64,000 nucleotides of DNA from Pseudomonas kuykendallii (GTDB lineage: Bacteria; Pseudomonadota; Gammaproteobacteria; Pseudomonadales; Pseudomonadaceae): positions 1,048,859 to 1,112,858 of the forward strand of contig NZ_FNNU01000001.1 in the NCBI RefSeq assembly GCF_900106975.1, written 5' to 3'. A model generated the notes under the pieces. It had not been told where the DNA came from and made no database searches. It saw only the letters and a list, made by a program, of their open reading frames with translations. Both the position numbers and the translations under genes were made by a program. This document shows, one piece after another, positions 34,481 to 45,071 of the stretch (position 1 is the first letter of the stretch; the number at the start of each line of letters is the position of its first letter).

Positions 34481-34505
34481 TGTAGGGCGATGCCTACAAG
34501 GCATC
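34481..34505. promoter_or_regulatory. Overlapping palindromes, candidate AgtR operator
   Basis: TGTAGG-N6-CCTACA (34481-34498) and GATGCC-N5-GGCATC (34489-34505) share bases and cannot both form hairpins at once. They lie 104-128 bases before the ATPase start. Confidence 0.4.
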
Positions 34506-34608
34506 TTCCGCGCGGCTGATGCGAATCTCTCCTGGCGCCCGATTTTTCCGCGCGGCGCGCTTCTCTAGTCTCTGCTCACGGCATACGACAGAGAGAAGGG
34601 TGCGGTTC

Positions 34609-35718
34609 ATGGCCGAGATTCAAGGCAGCGACACACTGGTCAGTTTTCGCGGTGTGCAAAAGAGTTACGACGGCGAGTCGCTGATCGTCAAAGACCTCAA
34701 CCTGGACATTCGCAAAGGCGAATTCCTCACCCTGCTCGGGCCGTCCGGCTCCGGCAAGACCACCAGCCTGATGATGCTGGCGGGCTTCGAGACGCCCACC
34801 AACGGCGAAATCCTCCTCGCCGGGCGCAGCCTGAACAATGTGCCGCCGCACAAGCGCGACATCGGCATGGTGTTCCAGAACTACGCGCTGTTCCCGCACA
34901 TGACGGTGGCCGAGAACCTCGCGTTCCCGCTCTCGGTGCGCGGTATGAACCGCAGCGATGCCAGCGAGCGGGTCAAGCGCGCGCTGTCGATGGTGCAGCT
35001 CGACGCCTTCAGGCATCGCTACCCGGCGCAGCTCTCCGGCGGCCAGCAGCAGCGCGTGGCCCTGGCCCGCGCGCTGGTCTTCGAGCCGCAGCTGGTGCTG
35101 ATGGACGAGCCGCTCGGCGCTCTGGACAAGCAGCTGCGCGAGCACATGCAGATGGAGATCAAGCACATCCACGAGCGCCTCGGTGTCACCGTGGTCTACG
35201 TGACCCACGACCAGGGCGAGGCGCTGACCATGTCCGACCGCGTGGCGGTGTTCCATCAGGGCGAGATCCAGCAGATCGCCCCGCCGCGCGAACTCTACGA
35301 ATTCCCGCGCAACACCTTCGTCGCCAACTTCATCGGCGAGAACAACCGCCTGGGCGGCAAGCTGCTCAGCCGCGAGGGCGATCGCTGCACCGTTGCCCTG
35401 GCGCGCGGCGAGAAGGTCGAGGCGCTGGCGGTGAACGTCGGCGAGCCCGGCGAGCCGGTCACCCTGTCGATCCGCCCTGAGCGGGTTCGCCTGAACGGCA
35501 CCAGCGAAAACTGCGCGAACCGCTTCTCCGGTCGCGTGGTGGAGTTCATCTATCTCGGCGATCACGTGCGCATCCGCCTGGAGGTCTGCGGCAACGCCGA
35601 CTTCTTCGTCAAGCAGCCGATCGCCGAACTCGACCCGAGCCTGGCCGTGGGCGACGTGCTGCCGCTGGGCTGGCACGTCGAGCATGTCCGTGCCCTGGAC
35701 CCGCTCGCCGCCGAGTAG
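34609..35718 (+). CDS. agtA: ABC importer ATPase, polyamine/GABA type (AgtA-like)
   Basis: 369 residues, PotA-type. Walker A GPSGSGKTT at about residue 44, Q-loop, signature LSGGQQQR, Walker B LVLMDEPLGALD, His switch THDQGEAL. A C-terminal TOBE regulatory domain follows (about residues 290-360). It energises an importer formed by the following binding protein and two permeases. Start at ATG 34609 (MAEIQGSDTLVSF), after a GAGAGAAGGG ribosome site. Gene content and position match the agt cluster of P. aeruginosa, used for 5-aminovalerate and GABA. Confidence 0.9.
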   Translation: MAEIQGSDTLVSFRGVQKSYDGESLIVKDLNLDIRKGEFLTLLGPSGSGKTTSLMMLAGFETPTNGEILLAGRSLNNVPPHKRDIGMVFQNYALFPHMTVAENLAFPLSVRGMNRSDASERVKRALSMVQLDAFRHRYPAQLSGGQQQRVALARALVFEPQLVLMDEPLGALDKQLREHMQMEIKHIHERLGVTVVYVTHDQGEALTMSDRVAVFHQGEIQQIAPPRELYEFPRNTFVANFIGENNRLGGKLLSREGDRCTVALARGEKVEALAVNVGEPGEPVTLSIRPERVRLNGTSENCANRFSGRVVEFIYLGDHVRIRLEVCGNADFFVKQPIAELDPSLAVGDVLPLGWHVEHVRALDPLAAE

Positions 35719-35768
35719 CGGTGAGGCGTCACGTTTCATCCCACTAGCAGCTAGGAGAGAAGAAGAAC

Positions 35769-36800
35769 ATGTCCAACCGCCTGAAACTGACTGCCCTCGC
35801 CCTCGGCATGACCTGTGCGGCCCACGCGATGGCTACCGACCTCACGGTGATTTCCTTCGGTGGGGCGAACAAGGCCGCACAGGAAAAAGCCTTCTACGCG
35901 CCCTACCAGAGCAGTACCGGCAACAAGATCATCGCCGGCGAGTACAACGGCGAGATGGCCAAGGTGAAAGCCATGGTCGACACCAACAGCGTGTCCTGGA
36001 ACCTGGTGGAAGTGGAGTCGCCGGAACTGGCCCGCGGCTGCGACGAGGGCCTCTTCGAGGAACTCGACCCGGCGCAGTTCGGCAAGACCGAAGACTTCGT
36101 TCCCGGCGCCATCCAGCCGTGCGGCGTGGGCTTCTTCGTCTGGTCTACGGTGCTCGCCTACAACGCCGACAAGCTGAAGAGCGCGCCGACCGGCTGGGCG
36201 GATTTCTGGGACACCAAGAAATTCCCCGGCAAGCGCGGCCTGCGCAAGGGCGCCAAGTACACCCTGGAATTCGCCCTGATGGCCGATGGCGCCGCCCCGG
36301 CGGACGTCTACAAGGTGCTCGCCACCAAGGAAGGCCAGGACCGCGCCTTCAAGAAACTCGACGAGATCAAGTCGAGCATCCAGTGGTGGGAAGCCGGTGC
36401 CCAGCCGCCGCAATTCCTCGCCTCCGGCGACGTGGTGATGAGTTCCGCCTACAACGGCCGCATCGCCGCCGTGCAGAAGGAGAGCAACCTGCAGGTGGTG
36501 TGGACCGGCGGCATCTACGACTTCGACGCCTGGGCTATTCCGAAAGGCGCGAAGAACCAGGACGAAGCGGCCAAGTTCATCGCCTATTCGGTGCAACCGG
36601 CGCAGCAGAAGACCTATTCGGAAAACATCGCCTACGGCCCGGCCAACACCCAGGCGGTGCCGCTGCTGAACAAGGCGCTGCTGAAGAACATGCCGACCAC
36701 GCCTGAGAACATCAAGGACCAGGTCGCCATGGACGTCGCCTTCTGGGCCGACTTCGGCGAGCAACTGGAACAGCGCTTCAACGCCTGGGCCGCGAAGTAA
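35769..36800 (+). CDS. agtB: Periplasmic substrate-binding protein of the agt-type importer
   Basis: 343 residues, PotD-like family with a signal peptide (cleavage around residue 22, AMA-TDLTVISFGG). It binds substrate for the ABC importer. Trp and acidic residues in the cleft (VSWNLVEVESPE, SIQWWEAG, WTGGIYDFDAWAI) fit an omega-amino or polyamine-type ligand. The exact agt letter is uncertain because naming of the P. aeruginosa genes varies in my memory. Downstream of the ATPase by 50 bases. Confidence 0.88.
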   Translation: MSNRLKLTALALGMTCAAHAMATDLTVISFGGANKAAQEKAFYAPYQSSTGNKIIAGEYNGEMAKVKAMVDTNSVSWNLVEVESPELARGCDEGLFEELDPAQFGKTEDFVPGAIQPCGVGFFVWSTVLAYNADKLKSAPTGWADFWDTKKFPGKRGLRKGAKYTLEFALMADGAAPADVYKVLATKEGQDRAFKKLDEIKSSIQWWEAGAQPPQFLASGDVVMSSAYNGRIAAVQKESNLQVVWTGGIYDFDAWAIPKGAKNQDEAAKFIAYSVQPAQQKTYSENIAYGPANTQAVPLLNKALLKNMPTTPENIKDQVAMDVAFWADFGEQLEQRFNAWAAK

Positions 36801-36812
36801 GCGGCGAGTGCC

Positions 36813-36886
36813 TGCGTAGGATGGGTTGAGCTTGCGATACCCATCGTGGTGGCGGCACGGGTATCGCTGCGCTCGACCCATCCTGC
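36813..36886. repeat. Long imperfect inverted repeat between binding protein and first permease
   Basis: The arm GTAGGATGGGTTGAGCTTGC plus GATACCC pairs with GCAGGATGGGTCGAGCGCAG plus CGATACCC, about 27 bases each side of a 16-base loop. Such a structure can stabilise the upstream mRNA, giving more binding protein than permease. Confidence 0.75.
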
Positions 36887-36953
36887 AACTGCATTCCACG
36901 CCGGCGGTTCGCGCCGCCGGCGTCATTCATCGCGCAAACCCTGTGGAGTAACC

Positions 36954-38201
36954 ATGGCCATCGCCGTACCCCTGACCGAGGCCACCGGGCCAACCCTGAA
37001 GCAGCGCCTGGCGCGTGCCGAGCGGATGAACCGCCTGAAATCCCAGGCGCTGATCCTGCCGCTGCTGATCTTTCTGCTGCTGACCTTCCTGGTGCCGATG
37101 GGCGCGCTGCTCTACCGCAGCCTGAGCAACCCGGAAGTGGTCGGCGCACTGCCGCGCACCGTCGAGGCCATCGCCAGCTGGGACGGCAAGGCGCTGCCCG
37201 ATGAGCCGGTCTACCAGGCACTGGCCGCCGACCTCGCCGAGGCGCGGAAGAACCAGACCATCGGCGATCTTTCCAAACGCCTGAATATGGAGCTGGCCGG
37301 CTACCGCAGCCTGATGGCGAAGACCGCCCGCGCGCTGCCGCTCAAGAACGAACCGGCCTCCTACAAGGACGCCCTCGAGGCGCTCGACGAGCGCTGGGGC
37401 GACCCGGCCTACTGGCAGGCGATCCGTCGCAACGCCAGCAGCCTGACCCCGTTCTACCTGCTCGCCGCCGTCGATCACCGCATCGACGACCTCGGCGAAG
37501 TGGCACCGGCGACGCCGGACCAGGCGATCTACCTGGACATCTTCGCGCGGACCTTCTGGATGGGCGCGGTGATCACCGCGATCTGCCTGGCGCTGGCCTA
37601 TCCGCTGGCTTACCTGCTGGCCAACCTGCCGACGCGCACCAGCAACCTGCTGATGATCCTCGTGCTGCTGCCGTTCTGGACCTCGATCCTGGTGCGCGTT
37701 GCCGCCTGGATCGTGCTGTTGCAGTCGGGTGGGCTGATCAACGGCGCGCTGCTCAAGCTGGGCCTGATCGATCAGCCGCTGCAACTGGTGTTCAACCGTA
37801 CCGGCGTGTACATCGCCATGGTCCACATCATGCTGCCGTTCATGATCCTGCCGATCTACAGCGTGATGAAGGGCATCTCGCCGACCTACATGCGCGCAGC
37901 CATTTCGCTGGGCTGCCACCCGTTCGCCAGCTTCTGGCGGGTGTACTTCCCGCAGACGGTCGCCGGTATCGGCGCCGGCTGCCTGCTGGTGTTCATCCTG
38001 TCCATCGGCTACTACATCACCCCGGCGCTGCTCGGCAGCCCGAACGACCAGATGGTCAGCTACTTCGTCGCCTTCTTCACCAACAGCACCATCAACTGGG
38101 GCATGGCCACGGCGCTCGGCGGCCTGCTGCTGTTCGCCACGCTGATCCTGTACGTCGTCTACAGCTGGCTGGTCGGCGCCGGCCGCCTGCGCCTGGGCTG
38201 A
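36954..38201 (+). CDS. agtC: ABC importer inner-membrane permease (AgtC-like)
   Basis: 415 residues. An N-terminal transmembrane helix is followed by a long loop domain (about residues 50-190) and then a typical MetI-like permease core with five helices. The EAA loop around SVMKGISPTYMRAAISLGCHP carries the ATPase-contacting motif. The long N-terminal periplasmic domain is typical of this polyamine-type subfamily. Start at ATG 36954. Confidence 0.9.
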   Translation: MAIAVPLTEATGPTLKQRLARAERMNRLKSQALILPLLIFLLLTFLVPMGALLYRSLSNPEVVGALPRTVEAIASWDGKALPDEPVYQALAADLAEARKNQTIGDLSKRLNMELAGYRSLMAKTARALPLKNEPASYKDALEALDERWGDPAYWQAIRRNASSLTPFYLLAAVDHRIDDLGEVAPATPDQAIYLDIFARTFWMGAVITAICLALAYPLAYLLANLPTRTSNLLMILVLLPFWTSILVRVAAWIVLLQSGGLINGALLKLGLIDQPLQLVFNRTGVYIAMVHIMLPFMILPIYSVMKGISPTYMRAAISLGCHPFASFWRVYFPQTVAGIGAGCLLVFILSIGYYITPALLGSPNDQMVSYFVAFFTNSTINWGMATALGGLLLFATLILYVVYSWLVGAGRLRLG

Positions 38202-38211
38202 GGAGAGAGAA

Positions 38212-39039
38212 ATGCTGAGTCCCTACATGTCCCCCGTCGAGCGCGTCTGGTTCTACACCCTGCGCCTGCTCTGCGGCCTGGTGCTGCTGTTCCTGATCCT
38301 GCCGGTGCTGGTGATCATCCCGCTGTCGTTCAACGCCGGGACCTTCCTGGTCTATCCGCTGCAGGGCTTCTCGCTGCGCTGGTACGCCGATTTCTTCGGT
38401 TCCAGCGAGTGGATGCGCGCGCTCTCCAACAGCCTGATCGTGGCGCCGGCGGCGACCCTGCTGGCGATGCTCTTCGGCACCCTGGCGGCGATCGGCCTGA
38501 CCCGCGGCGAGTTTCGCGGCAAGGCGCTGGTGATGAGCCTGCTGATCTCGCCGATGGTGGTGCCGGTGGTGATCGTCGGTGTCTCCAGCTACCTGTTCTT
38601 CGCCCCGCTCGGGCTGGGCAACAGCTACCTGTCGCTGATCCTGGTGCATGCGGTGCTGGGCGTGCCCTTCGTCATCATCACGGTGTCGGCGACCCTGCAG
38701 GGCTTCAACCAGAACCTGGTGCGTGCCGCCGCCAGCCTCGGCGCCTCGCCGCTCACCGCGTTCCGCCGGGTGACCCTGCCGCTGATCGCGCCGGGGGTGA
38801 TCAGCGGTGCACTGTTCGCCTTCGCCACCTCGTTCGACGAAGTGGTGGTGACGCTGTTCCTCGCCGGCCCCGAGCAGGCCACGCTGCCACGGCAGATGTT
38901 CAGCGGCATCCGCGAGAACCTCTCGCCGACCATCGCCGCGGCGGCGACCCTGCTGATCGGCTTCTCGGTGGTGCTGCTCCTGACGCTGGAATGGCTGCGC
39001 GGGCGCAGCGAGAAACTGCGCACGGCGGTCGCCGAGTAG
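38212..39039 (+). CDS. agtD: ABC importer inner-membrane permease (AgtD-like)
   Basis: 275 residues, six transmembrane helices, PotC-like. EAA motif near FNQNLVRAAASLGASPLTAF. It lies 10 bases after the first permease with an AGGAG site, and pairs with it to form the channel. It is the last gene before the repeat that marks the edge of the accessory cassette. Confidence 0.92.
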   Translation: MLSPYMSPVERVWFYTLRLLCGLVLLFLILPVLVIIPLSFNAGTFLVYPLQGFSLRWYADFFGSSEWMRALSNSLIVAPAATLLAMLFGTLAAIGLTRGEFRGKALVMSLLISPMVVPVVIVGVSSYLFFAPLGLGNSYLSLILVHAVLGVPFVIITVSATLQGFNQNLVRAAASLGASPLTAFRRVTLPLIAPGVISGALFAFATSFDEVVVTLFLAGPEQATLPRQMFSGIRENLSPTIAAAATLLIGFSVVLLLTLEWLRGRSEKLRTAVAE

Positions 39040-39051
39040 CGCTTTGTGCTC

Positions 39052-39114
39052 GGTGCGCGCGGCGCACCCTACGGCAGGCCCGCGGCGCGAGCGGGTAGGG
39101 TGCGCCGTGCGCAC
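39052..39114. repeat. Inverted repeat, GGTGCGC family, copy 2 (left edge of cassette)
   Basis: The left arm GGTGCGCGCGGCGCACCCTA is identical to copy 1; the right arm is GTAGGGTGCGCCGTGCGCAC. It starts 13 bases after the agtD stop. Confidence 0.85.
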
Positions 39115-39183
39115 TGCGTGTCTACTGCTCGCTTCGGCCGGTACACTCTGCGGCTTTTCCGCCCGCCCGGCAGGAGAGGCCGC

Positions 39184-40554
<1,371 letters not shown>

Positions 40555-40559
40555 CTTTT

Positions 40560-40614
40560 CAATCAATGCCCGCTTCGGCGAGTAGAAAACCAATCATGCC
40601 CCTGCGTTCGCGAG
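40560..40614 (+). promoter_or_regulatory. Duplicated upstream activating site candidate
   Basis: Two 23-24 base near-repeats, CAATCAATGCCC-GCTTCGGCGAG at 40560-40582 and CAATC-ATGCCCCTGCGTTCGCGAG at 40591-40614, start 31 bases apart (about three helical turns). They lie 48-102 bases before the sigma54 promoter. Confidence 0.5.
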
Positions 40615-40661
40615 GGGCTTGAGAGGGCTGCACGCCAGGCGCAGTGCGGTCTGCGACAATC

Positions 40662-40677
40662 TGGCACAGCTTTGGCA
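40662..40677 (+). promoter_or_regulatory. Sigma54 (-24/-12) promoter of the dehydrogenase operon
   Basis: TGGCACAGCTTTGGCA carries a perfect TGGCAC -24 element and a GC at the correct 11-base distance (consensus TTGC, here TGGC). It lies 45 bases before the dehydrogenase ATG. Confidence 0.75.
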
Positions 40678-40721
40678 ATGGTCGGCGTCCACCTCCCATA
40701 ACGAACAACAAGGTGAAGCCG

Positions 40722-41870
40722 ATGACCATCGCCGCATTCAAGATCGCCAACAAGCTGCTGACCGGGCGCGCCGCCGTCGAGCAGCTGGATGCCGAACTGA
40801 CCCGCCTGAACATCCACAACCCGCTGATCGTCACCGACGCCATCCTCGTGCAGTCGGGCACCGTCGACCAGGTGCTCGGCCAGCTCGGCGGGCGCCGCTA
40901 CGGCGTCTTCGATCAGGTCAAGCCCGAGCCGGAAATCGCCATCGTCGAAGACTGCACCCAGGCCTATCGCCAGGGCGGCCACGACGGGCTGATCGGCGTC
41001 GGCGGCGGCAGCGCCATCGACATCGCCAAGAGCGTCGCCGCCTACGCCGGCCACGAGGGCAAACTGGAAGAACTCTTCGGCGTCGACCAGGTGAAGCGCA
41101 AGGGCCCGCCGCTGATCGCCATCCCGACCACCGCCGGCACCGGCTCGGAAGTCACCAACGTGGCGATCCTTTCCGACAAGCAGGCGCAGTTGAAGAAGGG
41201 CATCGTCTCCGACTACCTGCTGCCCGACGTGGCGCTGGTCAGCCCGCTGATGACCCTGACCTGCCCGCGCGGCGTGACCGCGGCCAGCGGCGTCGATGCG
41301 CTGGTGCACGCGATCGAGTCCTACCTGTCGCTGAACGCCTCGCCGATCACCGATTCGCTGGCCATCGGCGCGATCAAGCTGATCGCCAAGTCGCTGCCCA
41401 AGGCCTACGCCAACCCCAACGACATCCAGGCCCGCGAAGACATGGCCACCGCCAGCCTGATGGCCGGGATGGCCTTCGGCAACGCCGGCGTCGGTGCCGT
41501 GCACGCGCTGGCCTACCCGCTGGGCGGCCGCTTCAACATCGCCCACGGGGTGAGCAACGCGCTGCTGCTGCCCTACGTGATGGCCTGGAACAAGCTGGCC
41601 TGCGTCGAGCGCTTCCGTGACATCGCCGAAGCCATGGGCGAGCCGGTGGCCGGGCTGTCCGACCTCGACGCCGCCGAGCGTGCGGTGCAGGCGATGGCCG
41701 CGCTGTGCGCCGCGGTGGAGATTCCCAAGGGCATGCGCGCCTTCGGCGTACCCGAGGATGCGATCCCGCAGATGGCCGAAGAGGCCAGCAAGATCGACCG
41801 GCTGATGCGCAACAACCCGCGCAAGTTCAACGCTCGCGACATCGAGCAGATCTACCGCGCCGCCTACTGA
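40722..41870 (+). CDS. Iron-containing alcohol dehydrogenase (group III), possible hydroxyacid dehydrogenase
   Basis: 382 residues. NAD-binding GGGSAID (94-100) and the four metal ligands Asp192, His196, His261 and His275 are all present, so it should be an active Fe-dependent dehydrogenase. Relatives include 1,3-propanediol, 4-hydroxybutyrate and lactaldehyde dehydrogenases. With an aldehyde dehydrogenase resembling succinate-semialdehyde dehydrogenase in the same cluster, a C4 hydroxyacid or diol substrate is the best guess, but sequence alone does not decide. It is the first gene after the sigma54 promoter. Confidence 0.88.
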   Translation: MTIAAFKIANKLLTGRAAVEQLDAELTRLNIHNPLIVTDAILVQSGTVDQVLGQLGGRRYGVFDQVKPEPEIAIVEDCTQAYRQGGHDGLIGVGGGSAIDIAKSVAAYAGHEGKLEELFGVDQVKRKGPPLIAIPTTAGTGSEVTNVAILSDKQAQLKKGIVSDYLLPDVALVSPLMTLTCPRGVTAASGVDALVHAIESYLSLNASPITDSLAIGAIKLIAKSLPKAYANPNDIQAREDMATASLMAGMAFGNAGVGAVHALAYPLGGRFNIAHGVSNALLLPYVMAWNKLACVERFRDIAEAMGEPVAGLSDLDAAERAVQAMAALCAAVEIPKGMRAFGVPEDAIPQMAEEASKIDRLMRNNPRKFNARDIEQIYRAAY

Positions 41871-41955
41871 TACCGCGTAACCCCAGGGCGCCGCTGCGTT
41901 CGCTACGCCGCGGCGTCGCCCAGCACTTGCCAATAATCAATAACAAGGTGTTCAC

Positions 41956-43395
41956 ATGTCCTCGCAGAATACGCTGACCGAGTCGCCGTACATCCCGCTC
42001 GGGCCGTTCAAGGTCCGTTTGCCGTTCATCCATTACAAGTTCGAGATGCCGGACTACCTCCAGGGCCTGCTGATGTGCGCGGTCGACCTCGCGGCGATCC
42101 CGCTGATGACCGAGATCCTCGGCATGCCCTTCGAGGCGGCGCTGGCCGTGGTCATGCTCAACGGCCTGCTGTACCTGCTCCACCACCTGCTCGGCGACCC
42201 CGTGGTACCGGGCTGGATCACCCCGGCCGTGCCGCTGCTGATGGCCTTCTGCGCGCAGTTCCCGATGGGCCCGGAGCGGGTGCACGCATTGATCGCCTTC
42301 CAGATGATGCTCGGGTTGCTCTCCATCGTGCTCGGCGCCACGGGAATGGCGAGCAAGGTGATCGGCTTCATTCCGGCGGCGATCAAATCGGGGATCATCA
42401 TCGGCGCCGGCCTTTCGGCGGTGACGTCGGTGTTCGCCGTCGGCGGCAAGTTCGATACCTTCCCGTGGACCATCTCGATCGCCATCGGCGTGGCCTTCTA
42501 CCTGATCTTTTCCCAGCACTTCCAGCAGCTGAAGGTGCGCAACCTGTTCTGGTGGAACTTCGCCAAGCTCGGCATCCTGCCGATCATCCTGCTCGCGGTG
42601 GTCATCGCGCCGCTGTTCGGTGAAGCGCACTGGCCGCAGATCCAGTGGGGCCTGAGCAAGCCGGACTTCGCCACCTTGTGGAACGAATACACCATCTTCG
42701 GCCTAGGCCTGCCCTCGCTGAGCATGTTCGTCACCACCATCCCCACCGTGCTGGCCGTGTACATCATCGTCTTCGGCGACGTGCTCTCGGCCAAGGCATT
42801 GCTGGACGACGCCGAGCGCAGCCGCGGCGACGAGAAGGTCGACTACGACGCCAACCGTTCGCACCTGATCTTCGGCGCGCGCAACGCGCTGATGAGCGTG
42901 ATCGGCCCGGACGTGGCCATGTGCGGCCCGAAATGGGCGGCGATGCTGGTGGTGATCACCGAGCGCTTCAAGGGCGGCCCGAAGGCGATGAAATCGATCT
43001 ACGGCGGCTGCGGCTCGTTCCGCTGGGGCACCAACACCGGCCTGCTGCTGTTGCCGGTGGTGACCCTGGTGCAGCCGATCCTCGGCGTTGCCCTGGCGCT
43101 GACGCTGCTGATCCAGGGCTACGTCAGCGTGCGCCTGGGCATCATGGAGGCGCGCAGCCAGCGTGACCTGGGCATCGCCGGGGTGATCGCCGCGGTACTT
43201 GCGATCAAGGGCGCCAGCTGGGCGTTCGCCATCGGCATCGTGCTCTGCCTGCTCATCTACGGCCGCCATTTCTTCACCGGCGAAAACGACGGCACCTTCG
43301 CCAAGGACCTCGACAGCGCCGACCTCGACACCTCGCCGCTGCCGGATGCCGATACCGCCGAGCCGCCGCACGCCATCCCGGTTCAAAACCACTGA
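41956..43395 (+). CDS. Polytopic membrane permease, DUF3360-like
   Basis: 479 residues with about 11-12 hydrophobic helices, resembling the DUF3360 / NCS2-related permeases. No transport substrate has been established for this family that I know of. The ribosome-site and leader (ATAACAAGGTGTTCACATG) resemble that of the upstream dehydrogenase. The C-terminal 35 residues are hydrophilic and Asp/Pro-rich. Its place between an alcohol and an aldehyde dehydrogenase implies uptake of the pathway substrate. Confidence 0.82.
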   Translation: MSSQNTLTESPYIPLGPFKVRLPFIHYKFEMPDYLQGLLMCAVDLAAIPLMTEILGMPFEAALAVVMLNGLLYLLHHLLGDPVVPGWITPAVPLLMAFCAQFPMGPERVHALIAFQMMLGLLSIVLGATGMASKVIGFIPAAIKSGIIIGAGLSAVTSVFAVGGKFDTFPWTISIAIGVAFYLIFSQHFQQLKVRNLFWWNFAKLGILPIILLAVVIAPLFGEAHWPQIQWGLSKPDFATLWNEYTIFGLGLPSLSMFVTTIPTVLAVYIIVFGDVLSAKALLDDAERSRGDEKVDYDANRSHLIFGARNALMSVIGPDVAMCGPKWAAMLVVITERFKGGPKAMKSIYGGCGSFRWGTNTGLLLLPVVTLVQPILGVALALTLLIQGYVSVRLGIMEARSQRDLGIAGVIAAVLAIKGASWAFAIGIVLCLLIYGRHFFTGENDGTFAKDLDSADLDTSPLPDADTAEPPHAIPVQNH

Positions 43396-43417
43396 GCCGC
43401 GCTTTCGGGAGAACCGC

Positions 43418-44872
43418 ATGCAACTCAATGACTCCAGCCTGCTGCGCCAGCAGGCCTATCTGAACGGCGAATGGTGCGAAGCCGATGCCGGCGAGCGCAC
43501 CGAAATCCTCAACCCGGCGGATGCCTCGCCGGTGGGCTCGGTGCCGAACATGGGCGGCTCCGAAACCCGCCGCGCGGTTCTCGCCGCCCAGGCCGCGCAA
43601 CCGGCCTGGCGCAAGCTCACCGCCAAGGAGCGCTCGCTCAAGCTGCGCCGCTGGGGCCAGCTGATGCTGGAAAACCAGGAAGACCTGGCGCGCATCATGA
43701 CCGCCGAGCAGGGCAAGCCGCTCAGCGAGGCGCGCGGTGAAGTGCTCTACGCCGCGTCCTTCCTCGAGTGGTTCGCCGAGGAAGCCAAGCGCGTCTACGG
43801 CGACACCATTCCCGGCCACCAGCCGGACAAGCGCATCATCGTCACCAAGGAGCCGGTGGGCGTCACCGCGGCGATCACGCCGTGGAACTTCCCGGCGGCG
43901 ATGATCACCCGCAAGGTCGGCCCGGCGCTGGCCGCGGGCTGCGCGATGGTGCTCAAGCCGGCGCCGCAGACGCCGTTCAGCGCCCTGGCGCTGGCCGAGC
44001 TGGCGCAACGCGCGGGCATTCCGGCCGGGCTGTTCAGCGTGATCACCGCCGACGCGCAGCGCTCGCGCGAGGTCGGCGCCGAGCTGTGCGCCAACCCGAT
44101 CGTGCGCAAGCTGTCGTTCACCGGCTCCACCGGCGTCGGCATCAAGCTGATGGAGCAGTGCGCGCCGACCCTGAAGAAGCTCTCGCTGGAGCTGGGCGGC
44201 AACGCACCCTTCATCGTCTTCGACGACGCCGACCTGGACGCGGCGGTGGAAGGGGCGATGATCTCCAAGTACCGCAACGCCGGGCAGACCTGCGTCTGCG
44301 CCAACCGCATCTACGTGCAGGCCGGCGTCTACGACGCTTTCGCCGAAAAACTGGCCGCCGCGGTTTCGCGCCTGGTGGTCGGCGACGGCACCCGCGAGGG
44401 GGTCACCACCGGTCCGCTGATCGACGCCAACGCGGTGGCCAAGGTGCAGCGCCATCTGGCCGATGCCACTGCCAAGGGCGCGCGGATACTGGCCGGCGGC
44501 AAGGCGCTGGGCGGCAACTTCTTCGAGCCGACCATCCTCACCGGCGTCACCGCGCAGATGGACGTGGCCCGCGAGGAAACCTTCGGCCCGCTGGCGCCGC
44601 TGTTCCGCTTCGATGACGAGGCCGACGTGGTACGCCAGGCCAACGACACCGAGTTCGGCCTGGCGGCGTACTTCTACGCCCGCGACCTGTCGCGCGTGTT
44701 CCGTGTCGCCGAGGCGCTGGAGTACGGCATGGTCGGCATCAACACCGGGCTGATCTCCACCGAGGTCGCGCCGTTCGGCGGCATGAAGTCCTCCGGCCTT
44801 GGCCGCGAAGGCTCCAAATACGGCCTCGATGAGTACCTGGAGATCAAGTACCTCTGCCTGGGCGGTATCTGA
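43418..44872 (+). CDS. NAD(P)-dependent aldehyde dehydrogenase, succinate-semialdehyde type
   Basis: 484 residues, GabD-like. Catalytic Asn157 (PWNF), Lys180, Glu258 (ELGGNAP) and Cys292 (GQTCVCANR) are present. The second Cys two residues after the nucleophile is typical of bacterial GabD enzymes. It would oxidise the semialdehyde made by the iron dehydrogenase to the diacid. It follows the permease by 22 bases. Substrate glutarate or succinate semialdehyde is inferred, not proven. Confidence 0.9.
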   Translation: MQLNDSSLLRQQAYLNGEWCEADAGERTEILNPADASPVGSVPNMGGSETRRAVLAAQAAQPAWRKLTAKERSLKLRRWGQLMLENQEDLARIMTAEQGKPLSEARGEVLYAASFLEWFAEEAKRVYGDTIPGHQPDKRIIVTKEPVGVTAAITPWNFPAAMITRKVGPALAAGCAMVLKPAPQTPFSALALAELAQRAGIPAGLFSVITADAQRSREVGAELCANPIVRKLSFTGSTGVGIKLMEQCAPTLKKLSLELGGNAPFIVFDDADLDAAVEGAMISKYRNAGQTCVCANRIYVQAGVYDAFAEKLAAAVSRLVVGDGTREGVTTGPLIDANAVAKVQRHLADATAKGARILAGGKALGGNFFEPTILTGVTAQMDVAREETFGPLAPLFRFDDEADVVRQANDTEFGLAAYFYARDLSRVFRVAEALEYGMVGINTGLISTEVAPFGGMKSSGLGREGSKYGLDEYLEIKYLCLGGI

Positions 44873-44884
44873 AACGTCGGTCAT

Positions 44885-44934
44885 GGTGCGCATGGCGCAC
44901 CCTACGCTCGTCCGTAGGGTGCGCCATGCGCACC
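44885..44934. repeat. Inverted repeat, GGTGCGC family, copy 3 (perfect 22-bp arms)
   Basis: The arms GGTGCGCATGGCGCACCC-TACG and their exact complement are separated by six bases. It begins 13 bases after the aldehyde dehydrogenase stop, the right edge of the cassette. Confidence 0.9.
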
Positions 44935-44982
44935 GCGAGGTGGCGCACGACGTTTGCGCTCCCGCACCGAAGCCTGGGTATC

Positions 44983-45043
44983 GGTGCGCGCGGCGCACCC
45001 TACGTTGGAGTCTGCGTTCCGTTGGGGGCGCCCTGCGCACCGT
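44983..45043. repeat. Inverted repeat, GGTGCGC family, copy 4 (degenerate right arm)
   Basis: The left arm is identical to copies 1 and 2; the right arm around 45024-45043 is eroded. It lies directly upstream of rpe. Confidence 0.7.
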
Positions 45044-45071
45044 CGGCCTACGTCTGTCCGGGCGGAGCGGG

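Larger units (their letters stand above)
34157..34608. other. 450-base regulatory/repeat region between agtR and the importer
   Basis: No credible gene. It holds a 14-base tandem repeat in three copies (34220-34261), a pair of inverted REP-like palindromes (34355-34420), and two overlapping palindromes about 110-130 bases before the importer start (34481-34505). The last are candidate AgtR operators. No clear sigma54 promoter was found. Confidence 0.7.
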
